Origin: Deltaproteobacteria bacterium
GTDB lineage: Bacteria; Desulfobacterota; Desulfobacteria; Desulfobacterales; JAFDCJ01
Length of the DNA stretch: 11,836 bases
Assembly (NCBI GenBank): GCA_019310665.1
Contig: JAFDDW010000022.1
Location: 1 to 11,836, forward strand
Direction: 5' to 3'
Of the stretch, positions 1 to 6,490 are shown piece by piece. The position numbers and the translations under genes are program-made. Position 1 is the stretch's first letter. Each line of letters starts with the position of its first letter. The notes beneath the pieces were generated by a model. The model searched no databases. It was not told the DNA's origin and saw only the letters and a program-made list of their open reading frames with translations.

Positions 1-2
1 AA

Positions 3-836
3 AAAGGGCATTTATTTAGAAAACGCAAAGGCGACCTGGTCCGCTATTCGGCCGTCCCCTATGTTGTGGGTATTTTCGAACACCAGCTGGGACGGATGGA
101 TGAAGGGTTTGCCCGGGACCATGAAGAATATTTTGAGACGGCCTTCGGCAAGACGATTCAGTCATTTAAAACGCCGGTGCTGCGAACCATCCCGATCAAT
201 CGGCAGTTGGTAGCAAATTATCCGGTGGCGCCGTTTGAAGATGTGCTTCAAATTATAGAAAATCAGAAAAAAATTGCCATCGCCCCCTGTGTTTGCCGAA
301 CCACGACCAAGCTGGCAGGCAAAGGATGTGACAAACCGGTGGAAAACTGCTTCTCATTCGGCTCCCACGCCGAGTATTATGTTGAAAACAAAATGGGGCG
401 CTATATAACCATAGACGAAGCCAAAGAGATTGTTATAAAAAATGAGGAAGCCGGTCTGGTTATGCAGCCGTTTAACTCCCAGAAAATCGGTGGAATGTGC
501 AGCTGCTGCGGGGACTGCTGCGGTGTGCTCAGATCGTTGAAGATGCATCCCCATCCCGCCGAAATGGTACAGAGCAATTATTTCGCGCAGGTAGATGATG
601 AGGAATGCACCGGATGTGAAACCTGCCTCGAGCGCTGCCAGATGGAAGCTATTGATGTCGTTGACGGTATTGCTGAAATCAATCTGGTACGCTGCATTGG
701 TTGCGGCTTATGCGTGACCACCTGTCCGGTGGACGCCATTGAATTGATTAAAAAGCCCGAAGAAGAACTCTACGAACCGCCCAGATCCGGTGCCGAGACC
801 TATATGAAAATCATGCAGGAGCGGGGGAAAATCTAA
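3..836 (+). CDS. 4Fe-4S dicluster ferredoxin-like protein (5' end outside window)
   Basis: The frame is open from the left edge, and the 21 codons before a GTG at 66 read as protein (KGHLFRKRKGDLVRYSAVPY and onward), so the true start is upstream and this is the C-terminal ~278 residues. Counting from the GTG, there is a first cysteine group at C75, C77, C88 and C95. A second, dense group follows at 145-152 (CSCCGDCC). Two classical 4Fe-4S motifs come last: C181-x2-C-x2-C-x3-C191 and C210-x2-C-x2-C-x3-C220-P. The last two domains should bind two [4Fe-4S] clusters and carry electrons in the cytoplasm. The two upstream cysteine groups may bind a further cluster or metal. No signal peptide or membrane segment is visible. 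The redox partner cannot be told from this window. Identity as a dicluster ferredoxin-type protein is secure; the specific role is unknown. Confidence 0.9.
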   Translation, partial: KGHLFRKRKGDLVRYSAVPYVVGIFEHQLGRMDEGFARDHEEYFETAFGKTIQSFKTPVLRTIPINRQLVANYPVAPFEDVLQIIENQKKIAIAPCVCRTTTKLAGKGCDKPVENCFSFGSHAEYYVENKMGRYITIDEAKEIVIKNEEAGLVMQPFNSQKIGGMCSCCGDCCGVLRSLKMHPHPAEMVQSNYFAQVDDEECTGCETCLERCQMEAIDVVDGIAEINLVRCIGCGLCVTTCPVDAIELIKKPEEELYEPPRSGAETYMKIMQERGKI

Positions 837-841
837 CGTGC

Positions 842-876
842 CGCATAGCGCAGAGGGCATGGCGTATAGCTGATGG
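842..876. repeat. Short-word array, gcatagc/gcatggc family
   Basis: Beginning five bases after the ferredoxin stop codon, the words gcatagc, gcatggc and gtatagc follow each other with 2-6 bases between them. Degenerate and non-coding. It is the first of several word arrays in this spacer. Confidence 0.5.
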
Positions 877-897
877 CTCAAGGGTTCAGGGAGCTTT

Positions 898-933
898 GGT
901 TGATTGAGTTTATTGGTTGATTAAGTTGATTTA
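898..933. repeat. Short-word array, ggttgatt family
   Basis: Three near-copies of an ~11-base word follow one another: ggttgattgag (898-908), ggttgattaag (915-925) and gttgattta (925-933). The array is AT-rich and lies in the spacer between the ferredoxin and helicase units. Confidence 0.6.
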
Positions 934-943
934 AAGGTACAGA

Positions 944-995
944 GTTCAGGGTTCAAAGGTTCAGAGGTTCAAGGTTCATAGGCTCAAGGTTCAGC
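944..995. repeat. Short-word array, GGTTCA(A/G) family (left copy)
   Basis: Seven imperfect copies of ggttcaa/ggttcag occur in tandem with 1-3 base indels. A stray copy lies at 881-890 (agggttcagg). The 10-mer ggttcagagg at 958-967 recurs at 6467-6476 and inside the palindrome at 3025-3034. The section around 951-974 closely resembles 6461-6483. Confidence 0.75.
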
Positions 996-1260
996 CTCAC
1001 CGCTGACCGCCGAAGCGGCCAGTTTGATCGAAAATGAGACTTCGGCTCTGCGGAGTCAAATACAAGGATAAATAGCGAATACCCGCCTGCCATGCATAGT
1101 GTGATGGGTTGTGTAAAAATGGATATATAAATCATATGGTTAAATTGGCCTCACACCGGTTTAAAGGCATTGCGGGCAGGTCGAATGTCGAAGGAATGTA
1201 TTCTGCCCGTCGTGAGCTTCTGTATCGAACGGTCTATTTATAAAAAAGACTGAGCAAAGC
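996..1260. other. Non-coding spacer
   Basis: I see no convincing gene here. A possible stem exists between cgggcag (1173-1179) and ctgcccg (1203-1209), closed further out by ctcac (1150-1154) and gtgag (1212-1216). No T-tract follows, so it is not an obvious terminator. No clear promoter for the downstream operon was found. Confidence 0.5.
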
Positions 1261-1318
1261 GAAACCACCCTTCGAAATTCTGCGGTTCATTATTCTTCGG
1301 TTCTGCGGTTCGCTGTTT
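1261..1318 (+). repeat. Dispersed ~34-bp sequence, left copy, with local duplication
   Basis: The stretch starts gaaaccacccttcgaaattc and continues tgcggttc, then repeats its own end as cttcggttctgcggttcgct. The reverse complement of 6491-6524 reads gaaaccatccttcgaaattc and then tgcggttcgctgtc. The two copies are therefore inverted relative to one another, about 5.2 kb apart. The left copy contains an extra inserted duplication of the ttctgcggttc word. Confidence 0.7.
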
Positions 1319-1372
1319 GGCCTGGTGGAGTCTCATAAGAGGTTTCAAAGATCAAAGAGGGAGAATTAACCT

Positions 1373-1627
1373 ATGCAAGACGATAGAGGCTTATATTATT
1401 ATCCCTTCCCCCAGAATAAAAACGTTCGCATGTATGTGCGAGACAAAGACGGCGCCGTCTGGTTCAGGCTCTGGAACGCAGATGACCCGGAGCTTTGGGG
1501 CGAGCACGGCTGGGTCCCATACGAAGCCGTTAAACAGGCGCAGGCCAGATATGAGGGCCAATCCTTTGACCCGGACCAAGCATATGATCTGCAAACAGCG
1601 CAAGCACTCATTGAAGAAAATAGATAA
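1373..1627 (+). CDS. Small conserved-looking protein upstream of helicase
   Basis: An 84-residue soluble, acidic protein that I cannot name. It is rich in aromatic residues at the N-terminus (GLYYYPFPQN, VWFRLWNADDPELW, HGWVPYEAV) and ends in a mostly helical, charged tail. It has no cysteine pairs, membrane segment or signal peptide. The ATG at 1373 has a strong ribosome binding site, agagggag at 1356-1363, nine bases upstream. The biased composition and the good ribosome site argue for a real gene and against the other frame running through here. It stops 28 bp before the helicase ATG, so the two are very probably one operon. A role linked to the helicase is inferred from position only. A longer helicase reading frame also crosses this gene, but its extra N-terminal residues look like noise. 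Confidence 0.75.
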   Translation: MQDDRGLYYYPFPQNKNVRMYVRDKDGAVWFRLWNADDPELWGEHGWVPYEAVKQAQARYEGQSFDPDQAYDLQTAQALIEENR

Positions 1628-1655
1628 CTTAACCAGAAAAAATTCCAAGGTACAT

Positions 1656-3023
1656 ATGGCGCCTTTTACCATTACGATTTCCCATAATCTCCAGTTAGAA
1701 AATGTTCCGTCTGAAATTATGGAGATTCTCACCGACAGGCTTGAAATTTTAAACCCCAAATGGATTGAAAATGAGAGGATGAAACGCTGGAACCGGGGGA
1801 CCCCCAAATCATTGCGGTTCTTCGACCGGGTGGGTTCCTCGGGGTTATGGATTCCGCGCGGTTATATGCGGCAGCTGGTTTTGCTGTGCCGACGGCATAA
1901 AATAAAATATGAGATTGACGATTGTCGCAGGAGTCTGCCACCCAAGAACTTTTCCTTTAAAGGCCGGTTGCGGCCGTTTCAGCAAAAAGCGGTAGACGAG
2001 ATGCTTGCCAAAGATTTCGGCACCCTGAGTTCAGCCACCGGGTCCGGTAAGACCATTATGGCGCTGTATATGGTTGCCCGACGCAGGCAACCGGCGTTGA
2101 TAGTCGTGCACACCAAAGATCTGGCCTCCCAATGGACCGAGCGCATTGAAACATTTCTCGGAATTCCGGCCCCCAAAGTTGGCTTGATTGGCAGTGGTAA
2201 AAAAGAGCTGGGAGATAAAATCACTGTGGCCCTGGTGCAATCTTTGTACAAATGTGTAGAAGAGATCGCCGACCAGATCGGTTTTCTGGTGGTCGATGAA
2301 TGCCACCGCTGCCCCAGTCGCATCTTTACAGAGGCCGTGACGGGCTTTGATGCCAGGTATATGCTGGGATTGTCGGCCACTCCCTGGCGGCGGGACAAGC
2401 TGTCAAAATTGATATTCTGGCACCTGGGCGATGTGCATCATGAAGTGGATAAAGCCCATCTGGTCGAAACCGGGGATGTCCTCCCGGCCGAAGTGATCGT
2501 CCGGGAAACCAATTTCAAACCCTTTTACGATCCGGTAAATGAATACAGCAAGATGTTGTCGGAATTGACCGCCGATACGGATAGAAATGTCCTGATTGCA
2601 TCAGATGTGGCCCAGGAGACCCTTAACTGCGGAGGGATTTGTCTGGTTTTATCGGATCGCAAAGCCCACTGTGAAAACCTGCAGTCGCTGCTAAAATACA
2701 GATTTAAAATCGATTCCGAACTTCTGACCGGCGACCTGAATCTGAGCGAACGTCAAAAAGTCATCGAACGGCTGAATCAAAATAAGGTTGATGTCGTCAT
2801 CGCCACCGGCCAGCTCATCGGCGAAGGCTTTGACTGTAAAAACCTGTCAACTCTGTTTCTGGCCACACCCATTAGCTTCAGCGGACGGGTTTTGCAGTAT
2901 TTGGGCAGGGTCTTGCGCCCGGCTCCCGGTAAAAAGATGGCGCGGGTATTTGATTATATTGATATCCACGTGGAGACCTTAACAAAAGCAGCCCAATCCC
3001 GACAAAGAGTCTACCGACAATAG
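1656..3023 (+). CDS. SF2 DEAD/DEAH-type helicase (DECH box)
   Basis: A 455-residue ATP-dependent nucleic-acid helicase or translocase of superfamily 2, in the XPB/RadD-like group. Residues 1-100 form an N-terminal region with NPKW near 33 and a LWIPRGYM motif near 64. RecA domain 1 follows: a Q-motif-like RLRPFQQKAV (104-113), Walker A ATGSGKT (127-133), DECH (214-217) and SAT (240-242). RecA domain 2 carries ATGQLIGEGFD (383-393) and motif VI QYLGRVLRP (414-422). All ATPase residues appear intact. I place the start at ATG 1656, with aagg 7-8 bases upstream, because homology-like sequence begins there; a TTG at 1611 overlapping the previous gene is possible. The N-terminal layout recalls helicases found in some conflict systems, but no nuclease or primase partner lies nearby. 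Cellular role unknown; the helicase call is firm. Confidence 0.92.
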   Translation: MAPFTITISHNLQLENVPSEIMEILTDRLEILNPKWIENERMKRWNRGTPKSLRFFDRVGSSGLWIPRGYMRQLVLLCRRHKIKYEIDDCRRSLPPKNFSFKGRLRPFQQKAVDEMLAKDFGTLSSATGSGKTIMALYMVARRRQPALIVVHTKDLASQWTERIETFLGIPAPKVGLIGSGKKELGDKITVALVQSLYKCVEEIADQIGFLVVDECHRCPSRIFTEAVTGFDARYMLGLSATPWRRDKLSKLIFWHLGDVHHEVDKAHLVETGDVLPAEVIVRETNFKPFYDPVNEYSKMLSELTADTDRNVLIASDVAQETLNCGGICLVLSDRKAHCENLQSLLKYRFKIDSELLTGDLNLSERQKVIERLNQNKVDVVIATGQLIGEGFDCKNLSTLFLATPISFSGRVLQYLGRVLRPAPGKKMARVFDYIDIHVETLTKAAQSRQRVYRQ

Positions 3024-3068
3024 GGGTTCAGAGGCTTGTCCGCGGACAAGCCTCTGAACCCCTATTGT
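3017..3068. repeat. Perfect 52-bp palindrome over the helicase stop codon
   Basis: Every base from 3017 to 3068 is self-complementary: 26-bp arms with no spacer at the axis (central tgtccgcggaca). The helicase tag stop (3021-3023) lies in the left arm. The arm contains ggttcagagg, the word shared with the GGTTCA arrays. In RNA it would fold into a very stable hairpin at the helicase 3' end. No T-tract follows (tgtatcaatac comes next), so intrinsic termination is uncertain. As DNA it could extrude a cruciform. Confidence 0.95.
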
Positions 3069-3087
3069 ATGTATCAATACAATTTTC

Positions 3088-3116
3088 TTGCCAAAATCCG
3101 TATTTATAGATATAAT
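3088..3116 (+). promoter_or_regulatory. Sigma-70 promoter for the 229-aa gene
   Basis: A -35 box TTGCCA (3088-3093), a 17-bp spacer and a consensus -10 TATAAT (3111-3116) precede the ATG at 3145. Transcription would start near 3123. It lies just after the palindrome, so this gene can be transcribed independently of the helicase. Confidence 0.75.
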
Positions 3117-3144
3117 AAGGACATAAAAGATCTAAAATAACAAA

Positions 3145-3834
3145 ATGAATAATAAAACGACCGGAAACAGTACAGAATCCGAATCCGCTTTAAAGGTATT
3201 GGACTCGCTGCTGAAGGATCCCGGGCAAAAAAAAATCAGTGAAAGCCAGATTGTTATCATTCTGGATGCACTGGCCAGTTCAGACGACACAGCGGTTGTT
3301 GCACGATTTCCTGCTGTTCTGGCCATTTGTGCCCGCCGGGGTCTGGCGTTAAATTCGCAGGCACTATTCTCCCGCTACTGGGAAACAAGCCCCAAAAGGC
3401 AAAACCTTGAAAAACTGCTATTGATTAGTGCCGCGATTTTCAATCTGCAGGGACTTAAGGCACCTAAAAATCTAGACAAAATAGCAGAATCTCTAAAACC
3501 AAAATATGGTGAACTCTTGCCGGCGGGTGAATTTCAATTGAGCAGTGGTATGTGCATCTCCATTAAGGATTTGCAAAATACTTTGAAAGCATACACCGGC
3601 AGTCAAATAAAACCCCCGGCGATTCAAGCAAAGAAATCACCATTGAACGCTGACTCACTTGATGTGTACCTGGATCGATTATTCTCTCCGAAACAAAAGG
3701 AACTCGTGCTCAAAAAAAGAGACGGCCAGGCTTTTACCAAAACCGAACGTGAATATTATTCCAGGATTGTCCGAAAAAAACTTGATGCCATCGCCAGTGA
3801 AAAGTTGGTGGAACTTGCCAGAAAATTGGCTTAA
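3145..3834 (+). CDS. Hypothetical soluble protein, charged C-terminal helical motif
   Basis: A 229-residue protein I do not recognise. The N-terminal ~110 residues look all-helical (repeated LLL/AAI stretches, PAVLAICARRGLALNSQALF at 56-75) and could be a helical-repeat fold. A low-complexity linker follows at 150-170. The C-terminal ~57 residues (LDRLFSPKQKELVLKKR then TKTEREYYSRIVRKKLDAIA) are strongly basic and could be a small nucleic-acid-binding helical domain, by inference only. There is no signal peptide or membrane helix. The start is ATG 3145, although the only purine-rich stretch (aagga, about 3117-3121) is over 20 bases upstream. It follows the helicase but has its own promoter, and it is followed after 32 bp by a membrane protein gene that may share its transcript. 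Confidence 0.75.
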   Translation: MNNKTTGNSTESESALKVLDSLLKDPGQKKISESQIVIILDALASSDDTAVVARFPAVLAICARRGLALNSQALFSRYWETSPKRQNLEKLLLISAAIFNLQGLKAPKNLDKIAESLKPKYGELLPAGEFQLSSGMCISIKDLQNTLKAYTGSQIKPPAIQAKKSPLNADSLDVYLDRLFSPKQKELVLKKRDGQAFTKTEREYYSRIVRKKLDAIASEKLVELARKLA

Positions 3835-3866
3835 GCTTTAAATTAAAATTACCGATAGGATTTGAA

Positions 3867-4478
3867 ATGGAAATCTTCTGGGAAATAGCCTTGCAAACTG
3901 TAGAGTTCCTGACCTTAATTTTTGGGATTTTTGGGATGACATTTTCTCTTATGCTGCTTTTTTCTCCCCACCTGGCCCGAAGCCTCAGCAATATCCTCAA
4001 CCGCCAGGTAAACGTTGATAACCATATAGAATACCTGGATAAAAATATTGAAATCACAGAATTTCTTTATAGCTACCATGTTGCCACGGGCATCCTGATA
4101 GTGGCCGGAGCTGCGTTTTCGCTCTTTTTTTTCTTTTTCTCACTCGACGTCACCAAATTTGCCGACATTCTTTTTGGATCCCAGGCCAATGCTTTTCCCG
4201 GAGAACTCATAATAAGGTTCGTTACATGGATCGGTAAGATCGGTTGTCTGGCCGGTTTGGTTTTCGGTATATTGCTGTTGTTCGCACCGGATTTTATGAA
4301 ACGCATAGAGGATAAATTAAATTTCTGGTTTGAAACAAAGCCCATGATCGAAAAACTTGATAAGTCCAGTCATGATCTGGAACCCTTTTTCTTCCGCTAT
4401 CCAATTGCAATTGGCCTGACAGGTGCCGTCATTTCTTTTTTCCTCATCTCACTGTCCATCATCAATTTGCTGAAATAG
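3867..4478 (+). CDS. Four-helix membrane protein with internal duplication
   Basis: A 203-residue integral membrane protein of unknown function. Hydrophobic segments lie near 9-32, 70-92, 118-139 and 178-201. The two halves are related: LLFSP at 30-34 matches LLFAP at 137-141, EYLDK at 55-59 matches EKLDK at 162-166, and E65/YHVATG near 70-75 matches E172/YPIAIG near 178-183. This gives a nearly gap-free offset of 107 residues. Each half is helix, then a ~35-residue charged loop, then helix, suggesting an ancient two-helix duplication. The start is ATG 3867, with agga (3857-3860) six bases before it. There are no catalytic motifs and no signal peptide apart from the first helix. It is probably cotranscribed with the preceding gene. 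The nature of any ligand or partner cannot be told. Confidence 0.8.
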   Translation: MEIFWEIALQTVEFLTLIFGIFGMTFSLMLLFSPHLARSLSNILNRQVNVDNHIEYLDKNIEITEFLYSYHVATGILIVAGAAFSLFFFFFSLDVTKFADILFGSQANAFPGELIIRFVTWIGKIGCLAGLVFGILLLFAPDFMKRIEDKLNFWFETKPMIEKLDKSSHDLEPFFFRYPIAIGLTGAVISFFLISLSIINLLK

Positions 4479-4515
4479 TGCTGAGGTCGTTTACCCATCG
4501 CACCATTAAGTATTA

Positions 4516-4544
4516 TTGACATTCATCCATTAATCGCATATCTT
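4516..4544 (+). promoter_or_regulatory. Sigma-70 promoter for the 143-aa membrane protein
   Basis: TTGACA (4516-4521, consensus), a 17-bp spacer and TATCTT (4539-4544, four of six) place a start near 4551, about 20 bases before the GTG at 4573. Confidence 0.6.
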
Positions 4545-4572
4545 CGCCTAATTAACAGGAAAGGAGTTGTTT

Positions 4573-5004
4573 GTGAAGACGAGCCAGTTGAGTTTATTTC
4601 CACCTGAGAGAATGGACAAAGAATTTCCGTGGCCTATTTGGGCTATTGGTTGGCTGGCGTTGTTTAAAGCTTTTCTCTGGCTCTCATACGAACCGGTTCA
4701 ACCCGGATCTTTGCTGACGATTTTGGGTGCTAAATATTTACTAAATATGGTTCCGATGGCCGTTTTTGCAATCGGGTTGTGGAATTTAAGAAAATGGGCC
4801 GTGTGGGGCTTGATCATCTTATCCGGTGCCAATATAATTTTTTTTATTATATATCCGCAAACCTTGAATGCCGTTTTTGTGCAATCCGAAGTTTATATTT
4901 ATTCAGTCATCCTGTCGGGTATTACCCTGCTATGCAACGGACCACTGGGGGATATCTTCATTCTTTTGGCAGCCCCCATTATGCTGAAGCACGCAAAAAA
5001 ATAG
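4573..5004 (+). CDS. Hypothetical polytopic membrane protein
   Basis: A 143-residue membrane protein without a recognisable family. A short N-terminal tail (KTSQLSLFPPERMDKEF) is followed by about four hydrophobic segments, starting near WPIWAIGWLALFKAFLWL, then LLNMVPMAVFAIGLWNL, then WAVWGLIILSGANIIFFIIY, then a C-terminal hairpin ending FILLAAPIMLKHAKK. I chose GTG 4573 because aaggag (4561-4566) sits six bases before it; a TTG at 4567 adjoins the ribosome site too closely. It has its own promoter. The layout resembles small uncharacterised membrane proteins with four helices. Function unknown. Confidence 0.7.
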   Translation: MKTSQLSLFPPERMDKEFPWPIWAIGWLALFKAFLWLSYEPVQPGSLLTILGAKYLLNMVPMAVFAIGLWNLRKWAVWGLIILSGANIIFFIIYPQTLNAVFVQSEVYIYSVILSGITLLCNGPLGDIFILLAAPIMLKHAKK

Positions 5005-5128
5005 ACGTTACCCTGTCTGCTTCCGGCTAAAGTTTTGGATTTTCCCTCCGATATATATTTCTAACCAGTTGTAAAAATTTCGAGACCTAGCGGAACTTAT
5101 CTGATTATCGGAATAGGGAACCAATCAA

Positions 5129-5329
5129 ATGAAAACGAAGTTGCTTTTCTGGGGTGCCGTTTTGTTTTTAGTGCTGGGTTTAAACACTAAGGACGGAACC
5201 TTGTTCTATTTTTTTTCGGTTCATCTCTTCATGCTTTTTATTGGTGTGTTTTTACATAAAATTTCATTTACACCGCAATCAGATGCGACTACCGAACCAC
5301 TTCCTGAAGCTGAACCTGCCAAGAAATAA
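5129..5329 (+). CDS. Small two-helix membrane protein
   Basis: 66 residues with two hydrophobic stretches (about 4-20 and 25-45) separated by NTKDGTLF, then an acidic, proline-rich tail (TTEPLPEAEPAKK). The ATG has a modest purine-rich site, aggga, about ten bases upstream. The composition and the hydrophilic tail look like a genuine small membrane protein, but I recognise no family. It lies 124 bp after the 143-aa membrane protein; no convincing promoter or terminator was seen in between. Confidence 0.55.
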   Translation: MKTKLLFWGAVLFLVLGLNTKDGTLFYFFSVHLFMLFIGVFLHKISFTPQSDATTEPLPEAEPAKK

Positions 5330-5413
5330 TTGCAGAAGCGAAGGTTTTTAATTTTATCTGGTTATCCAGAATCTATAAACCAACTTGGTCTTTGTAAATA
5401 TCCATTACTATTA

Positions 5414-5692
5414 TTAGAATTTGACCTTGGGAACCGCTTTTTCCGCTTCAGGAATTTCATAATAATCCGCCTGCGTGATCCCTGCCAGCAGTGCGAATAA
5501 TCTTCCAAAAAACGTCCGGATGTAGGTATTTAAAATCTGGACCGCGTCGTTGTAACGTTTGCGTTCCACCGCGATTCGATTTTCAGTTCCTTCCAGGCTG
5601 TCTTGAAGCCTGAGAAAAGATTGATTGGCTTTAAGGTCGGGGTATCGTTCCTGGAGCAGCAACAGTCTCGAGAGGGCACCTTCAAGCCAATG
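5414..5692 (-). pseudogene. LemA-family protein, C-terminal remnant
   Basis: The minus strand encodes the typical C-terminal half of a LemA protein: EGALSRLLLL, then YPDLKANQSFLRLQDSLEGT, then ENRIAVERKRYNDAVQ, NTYIRTFFG and a tail. LemA proteins are usually ~185-200 residues, with an N-terminal membrane helix and a first helical pair. Here family-like sequence begins near 5683, and an in-frame stop lies at 5693-5695. No N-terminal half follows further upstream. A TTG at 5660-5662 could start an 82-residue product, but that would lack the membrane anchor and half the bundle. The clean loss of the 5' half suggests deletion or recombination followed by decay. No gene usually paired with lemA (such as a TPM-domain gene) is present. 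Confidence 0.8.
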
Positions 5693-5695
5693 TCA

Positions 5696-6054
5696 TTCAT
5701 CTCTATTACCCCCTAACCGGACCGGAATTGACTATTGAATATTGAAAATAGTTAAAAAAAGCTAAACTCCAAGAAATCGATACCGATATAATATAACACA
5801 GGCAAAAATCAAACTCACGGCATACTTTTCGAAAACAAAATTTTGTACATTTTTTGTCAGTTTTTTAAGGCGTAATCCAGTGACAACGGCTTGTATTTTT
5901 AATTTTTTCTTACACTTGTAGATGTTCAGGATGACAATTTTTTGACGCTTAAGCTGACCATTTTTGTCAAATCCGGCCAATTCTGTTAGAGTGGCTTTGC
6001 CCATAATTTTAGTAACTATCTGATATTAAATATAATATTAATAAAAAATAAAAA
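5696..6054. other. AT-rich spacer without a supported gene
   Basis: This stretch upstream of the LemA remnant is strongly AT-rich. It holds a small word repeat at 5729-5750 (ttgactattgaatattgaaaa). A minus-strand frame at 5762-6004 could encode 80 residues, but it has no ribosome site and low-complexity lysine-rich content. Near 6021-6054 it becomes almost pure A/T with self-complementary patches (aatattaaatataatatt), which may act as an upstream promoter element for the next gene. Confidence 0.5.
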
Positions 6055-6083
6055 TTGGCATGATAGTTGTATAGGTATATAGC
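6055..6083 (+). promoter_or_regulatory. Probable promoter of the four-cysteine protein
   Basis: Read as sigma-70: TTGGCA (6055-6060), a 17-bp spacer and TATAGC (6078-6083), preceded by a very AT-rich stretch. The same bases also resemble a sigma-54 site, TGGCATG-N4-TTGTA (6056-6071), but the usual GC of the -12 element is GT, so I favour sigma-70. The leader to the ATG at 6198 would be ~108 nt. Confidence 0.45.
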
Positions 6084-6197
6084 AAAATTGTTAAAAGTGA
6101 GTGTCGGAATAAGGTCATTGCGTAAAGTGAGATTTTGAGATCTGAACTTGCCAAATCGCAATTTTGACATCGAACCCAGATCATACGAGGTGCTAAA

Positions 6198-6422
6198 ATG
6201 GAAGAAAGATTCTGTGAAAACAACTTCGATTTTGACATTGGTTATCTTGTTAAAAGTCCTTGCAGAGATTGTACGACCAGAGATAATCTGCCCGATTGTA
6301 TCCAGGGATGTGATATTTTAGATAAAATTCAGACTGTTCTGGCGGATTCCATACCCAGTGAAGCAAGCATTTCGCCGGTTGAAACCTATGATGTCCCGGC
6401 TGACATACTGGAACAATTATAG
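6198..6422 (+). CDS. Small four-cysteine protein, putative zinc- or cluster-binding
   Basis: A 74-residue acidic protein with C22-x2-C25-x8-C34-x3-C38 in CRDCTTRDNLPDCIQGC, plus an isolated C6. The spacing suggests a single metal site, zinc or possibly an iron-sulfur cluster; which one is inference. After the cysteine cluster comes a helical LDKIQTVLADSI, then an acidic tail ending VPADILEQL. There is no membrane segment. The ATG at 6198 has gaggtg (6187-6192) five bases upstream. It stands alone between the LemA remnant and the phage-shock operon, with a terminator-like hairpin downstream. Small proteins like this occur as orphans in Desulfobacterota, as far as I recall; their function is not known to me. 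Confidence 0.75.
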   Translation: MEERFCENNFDFDIGYLVKSPCRDCTTRDNLPDCIQGCDILDKIQTVLADSIPSEASISPVETYDVPADILEQL

Positions 6423-6452
6423 CCAGTCCAAATATATCAAAATTTCGTAACC

Positions 6453-6486
6453 GTTCAAGGGTTCAAGGTTCAGAGGTTCAGGGTTA
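6453..6486. repeat. Short-word array, GGTTCA(A/G) family (right copy)
   Basis: gttcaagg, gttcaagg, ttcagagg and ttcaggg follow in tandem. It is very similar to the left copy at 944-995 and in the same orientation. It lies 30 bp after the stop of the four-cysteine gene and directly abuts the dispersed ~34-bp sequence. Confidence 0.75.
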
Positions 6487-6490
6487 ACGA

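Noticed and set aside
842..995. CRISPR array.
   Set aside because: The words are 7-11 bases, degenerate and without uniform spacers; no cas genes are present.
953..1135. 60-aa minus-strand frame.
   Set aside because: Its C-terminus is merely the translated GGTTCA array (NLEPMNLEPLNL).
1317..1655. N-terminal extension of the helicase frame from a TTG at 1317.
   Set aside because: It overlaps the 84-aa gene, which has a good ribosome site and protein-like composition. The extension itself is low-quality basic sequence, and helicase-like sequence begins only at ATG 1656.
5357..5370. Hairpin tctgg-ttat-ccaga as a terminator between the 66-aa gene and the LemA remnant.
   Set aside because: Five-base stem without a following T-tract on either strand.
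5762..6004. 80-aa minus-strand frame upstream of the LemA remnant.
   Set aside because: No ribosome site before its ATG, lysine- and isoleucine-rich sequence expected from AT-rich DNA, no recognisable domain. A real small gene cannot be fully excluded.
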